A stretch of 16,132 nt of DNA from Thermodesulfatator sp. (GTDB lineage Bacteria > Desulfobacterota > Thermodesulfobacteria > Thermodesulfobacteriales > Thermodesulfobacteriaceae): NCBI GenBank assembly GCA_003978075.1, contig QOAM01000018.1:1-16132 (forward strand), written 5' to 3'. The notes below the pieces were generated by a model. That model searched no databases and had not been told where the DNA came from. It saw only the letters and a program-made list of their open reading frames with translations. A program made the position numbers and the translations under genes. Every line of letters begins with the position of its first letter. Position 1 is the first letter of the stretch. Below are positions 13,914 to 16,132 of the stretch, one piece after another.

Positions 13914-15262
13914 GAGTAGCCGCACGCCCCTCTTTGCGTTCCACCCTCTTTCTGGCGCTTTCCTTTGCGTTAGCCGCCCTGGGCGGGGCTCTTCTCCTCT
14001 GGCTGCCCTGGATGCATCACGGAGAACTCTCCTTTCTCGATGCCCTCTTTACCGCCACCTCCGCGGTTTGCGTGACCGGTCTTACCGTGGTCAACACCGC
14101 TACAGCTTTTACCCTGGCCGGGAAGGTGGTCATCCTGGTCCTTATCCAGCTCGGGGGACTGGGAATCATGACCTTCTCCACCCTCTTTTTCGTGCTCATG
14201 GGACGCTCGGTCCCGGTGAGCGAGAGCCTGAGTCTCAAGGAAAGCTTTGCTCCTTACCCCGGGGTAGACCTCAAACCCCTTCTTCTCACCATGGTGGCCT
14301 ATACCTTTCTTACCGAGCTCCTTATAGCCTTTCTCCTCTGGCCGGCTTTAGGAGAAGACCTCTCGCGGGAGGGCCTCTTTCACGCCCTCTTCCACGCCGT
14401 CTCGGCCTTCTGTAACGCCGGTTTTTCCGACCTCCCTCGGGGCCTCACCTCTTATCGGCAAGCCTTTTACCTTCCCGGGCTCATCGCCCTGGCTATCCTC
14501 GCGGGCAATACAGGGTTTCCCATCGTCTTCGAGGTTTTACAACGCTTGCGCTTCCGGGGGAGGAAAAGGTGGTCTCTTCACACCCGTCTAACCCTCACGG
14601 TCCACGGGGGGTTGATCCTTCTGGGAGGGCTCCTTTTCCTCTTTTTCGAGAAAAATCGGGCCTTTTCAGGGCTTTCCTGGTCTCAAAAGCTGGTTAACGC
14701 CTTTTTCCTGAGCATAAGTGCCCGCACCGCGGGCTTCAGCCTCATAGATCTTTCCCATTTTGGGGAAGTGTCCCTTTATGTCTTGATCTTCCTTATGTTT
14801 ATCGGGGCCTGTCCGGGCTCCACCGGAGGGGGGATTAAGACCACCACCTTTGGAGTGCTCGCCGCGGCGGTGATCAGCCGCCTGCGGGGTTACAGTCAGC
14901 CTACCATCTTCCGGCGGACCATTCCCCAAGACATGATCTTCAGGGCCTTGACCCTGGCCGCCCTTTATACCTTCACCATCTATATGGCCCACTTTCTTTT
15001 AATCTTTGAGGCCCCCTCCCGCACCTTCGCCCTCTCGGGGACCGAATTCCTGGCCCGGCTTTTCGAAGTGGTCTCTGCCCTGGGCACGGTGGGGCTTTCC
15101 ACCGGCATCACCCCCCACCTTTCCCCCTGGGCCAAAGGGGTGCTTATCGGGACCATGTATGTGGGCCGGGTGGGGGTCCTCTCCCTGGCCATTCTCTTGA
15201 CCGGACTTTCTTCCCGGCCCAAAGAGTTCTATTATCCCAAGGAGGAGGTGCTGTTGGGCTAA
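13910..15262 (+). CDS. ktrB: Potassium uptake channel subunit, KtrB/TrkH family
   Basis: A 450-residue inner-membrane protein with four pore-loop repeats. The selectivity-filter segments are CVTGL (54-58), CNAGF (168-172), RTAGF (272-276) and GTVGL (392-396). The intramembrane gating loop shows GACPGSTGGGIKTTT (299-313), and VGRVG (418-422) sits near the C-terminus. The length fits KtrB better than the longer TrkH. It imports K+ and probably Na+-coupled or gated by the RCK partner encoded next. The ATG overlaps the trpD TGA by 4 nt without a good Shine-Dalgarno, so translation is probably coupled. The last codon overlaps the ktrA start by one base. Confidence 0.92.
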   Translation: MRVAARPSLRSTLFLALSFALAALGGALLLWLPWMHHGELSFLDALFTATSAVCVTGLTVVNTATAFTLAGKVVILVLIQLGGLGIMTFSTLFFVLMGRSVPVSESLSLKESFAPYPGVDLKPLLLTMVAYTFLTELLIAFLLWPALGEDLSREGLFHALFHAVSAFCNAGFSDLPRGLTSYRQAFYLPGLIALAILAGNTGFPIVFEVLQRLRFRGRKRWSLHTRLTLTVHGGLILLGGLLFLFFEKNRAFSGLSWSQKLVNAFFLSISARTAGFSLIDLSHFGEVSLYVLIFLMFIGACPGSTGGGIKTTTFGVLAAAVISRLRGYSQPTIFRRTIPQDMIFRALTLAALYTFTIYMAHFLLIFEAPSRTFALSGTEFLARLFEVVSALGTVGLSTGITPHLSPWAKGVLIGTMYVGRVGVLSLAILLTGLSSRPKEFYYPKEEVLLG

Positions 15263-15921
15263 TGGCCAAGAAACAGTTTGGCATCATCGGATTGGGACGC
15301 TTCGGGAGTTACCTGGCCCGCACCCTGGCGGAACAGGGCCAGGAGGTGGTGGCTGTGGACCGTTCGGAAAAGGCCGTGGAAGAGATCAGCCCCTATGTGT
15401 CCCAGGCGGTGGTGGCGGACGCTACACGAAAAGAGACTTTGGAACATCTAGGCTTTGACCGTATGCACACCGTGGTGGTGGCTATCGGCTCCCTGGCCCA
15501 GAGCGTCCTGGTGACCCTTCTGCTCAAGGAATTGGGGGCCCGGAATATCATTGCCAAGGCCCTGAACGAAGAAGGGGCCAAAATCCTTTCCCTCATCGGG
15601 GCCCATCGGGTAATCATTCCGGAAAGGGATTCCGCTATTCGCCTGGCCCGTTCCTTAGTCATGCCTAACTTCTTGGACTTTCTTCCCCTTCTTCCCGACT
15701 TTTATATCACCGAGGTCAAGCCCCCTCCTGAATTTGTAGGTAAAAGCCTGAAGGAGCTGGACCTGCGTCGCCGATATCGGGTTTATGTAATCGGGGTGAA
15801 AAGGGCCTTTGCGGATCAGATCCAGCTCCTCCCTTCGGCAGAATATGTAATCGAACGCGACGATATCCTTTACTTGGTGGGGCACCAAAAAGACCTTTCC
15901 GCCTTCACCCCTGAAAGTTAA
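15262..15921 (+). CDS. ktrA: RCK-domain regulatory subunit of the potassium uptake system, KtrA/TrkA family
   Basis: A 219-residue cytosolic gating protein. The RCK_N Rossmann domain has GLGRFG (10-15) and an acidic residue after the second strand (Asp33) that contacts the nucleotide ribose. The C-terminal RCK_C domain spans about 145-215. Such octameric rings bind ATP, ADP or NAD(H) and open or close KtrB. One RCK_N/RCK_C unit, rather than two, makes it KtrA-like. The start shares one base with the ktrB TAA stop; a GGAGG run at 15241-15245 lies somewhat far upstream. It is the last complete gene on this strand in the window. Confidence 0.92.
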   Translation: MAKKQFGIIGLGRFGSYLARTLAEQGQEVVAVDRSEKAVEEISPYVSQAVVADATRKETLEHLGFDRMHTVVVAIGSLAQSVLVTLLLKELGARNIIAKALNEEGAKILSLIGAHRVIIPERDSAIRLARSLVMPNFLDFLPLLPDFYITEVKPPPEFVGKSLKELDLRRRYRVYVIGVKRAFADQIQLLPSAEYVIERDDILYLVGHQKDLSAFTPES

Positions 15922-16132
15922 AGGACCGGGGGAAGGCGCCTGTCTGGTCTTGTGTATCTGGCATACAAGGCATTTTCTGCGGTGGGCCCGAGAGGGCCGG
16001 AAAAGCCCTGAGGGGCACTTGTCAAGTTTTGTATGTCTGGACCTAGAAGTCATCTTTTTCGTACCTCTCCCTCCATTTCTAGTTTTGAGAGAAACATAAT
16101 CCTGGTGATGGGCCAGAGCCAGGAGTGAAGCT
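15922..16132. other. Intergenic tail after ktrA with small hairpins
   Basis: No complete gene is seen. CTTG/TAT at 15949-15957 pairs with ATACAAG at 15963-15969 (7 bp, 2-nt bulge). GGCCC 15985-15989 and GGGCC 15994-15998 enclose a GAGA tetraloop. TGTCTGG occurs at 15941-15947 and again at 16034-16040. None of the stems is followed by a T run, so no intrinsic terminator is supported. CATAAT at 16095-16100 resembles a -10 box but lacks a good -35. AGGAGTG at 16123-16129 could be the ribosome binding site of a gene starting just past the edge. Confidence 0.3.

Noticed and set aside
15985..15998. Intrinsic terminator of ktrA
   Set aside because: The GGCCC-GAGA-GGGCC hairpin is stable but followed by GGAAAA, not T.
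15655..16053. Minus-strand frame of 132 codons opposite the ktrA 3' end
   Set aside because: Mostly antisense of ktrA; no domain recognised and no supporting start signal.

Overview
The window looks like chromosomal DNA of a GC-rich, probably thermophilic, sulfur-active anaerobic bacterium. Proteins are rich in Glu, Arg and Leu, genes are packed with 1-4 nt overlaps, and an anaerobe-type homocysteine synthesis protein (HcyBio/DUF39) sits near a CoA-disulfide-reductase/rhodanese fusion. A Thermodesulfobacteria-like lineage is my best guess; it is inference from gene content, not a match to a named genome. Twelve of the thirteen convincing genes have a recognisable function. The thirteenth, a radical SAM protein, has an unknown substrate.

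Layout. (1) 1-220: leader with nested inverted repeats. The last hairpin captures the Shine-Dalgarno of leuB and is followed by a T run, so it resembles an attenuator. (2) 221-5888, plus strand: leuB, a divergent short thiC-family gene, a CCA-adding/poly(A)-polymerase-like gene with an HD domain, a radical SAM gene and queF. The first four are overlapping or nearly so and look like one transcript. (3) 5889-6269: convergent gap with no confident gene but many short inverted repeats and a startless 79-codon minus-strand frame; either a structured RNA or a decayed gene. (4) 6270-12731, minus strand, transcribed right to left: CoADR-rhodanese fusion, hisS, a TauE/Safe-type permease, then (behind a probable promoter) a CBS-pair protein, HcyBio and larE. 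(5) 12732-12878: divergent control region with a consensus -35 box inside an inverted repeat. (6) 12879-15921, plus strand: trpD, ktrB and ktrA, joined by overlaps. (7) 15922-16132: tail with small hairpins and no complete gene.

How the genes work together. The minus strand has a sulfur theme: persulfide reduction, possible sulfur-oxyanion export, direct homocysteine synthesis from aspartate semialdehyde, a CBS protein that may sense S-adenosylmethionine, and a LarE sulfur-insertion enzyme with three candidate cluster-binding cysteines. The CBS-HcyBio-LarE trio is the most promising functional unit. The plus strand combines leucine synthesis, a cofactor-pyrimidine (or benzimidazole) synthase and tRNA maturation/modification (CCA end, queuosine). 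The trpD-ktrB-ktrA operon joins tryptophan synthesis to a potassium uptake system, with no obvious biochemical link.

I saw no CRISPR array, rRNA, tRNA gene, complete insertion sequence or attachment site.
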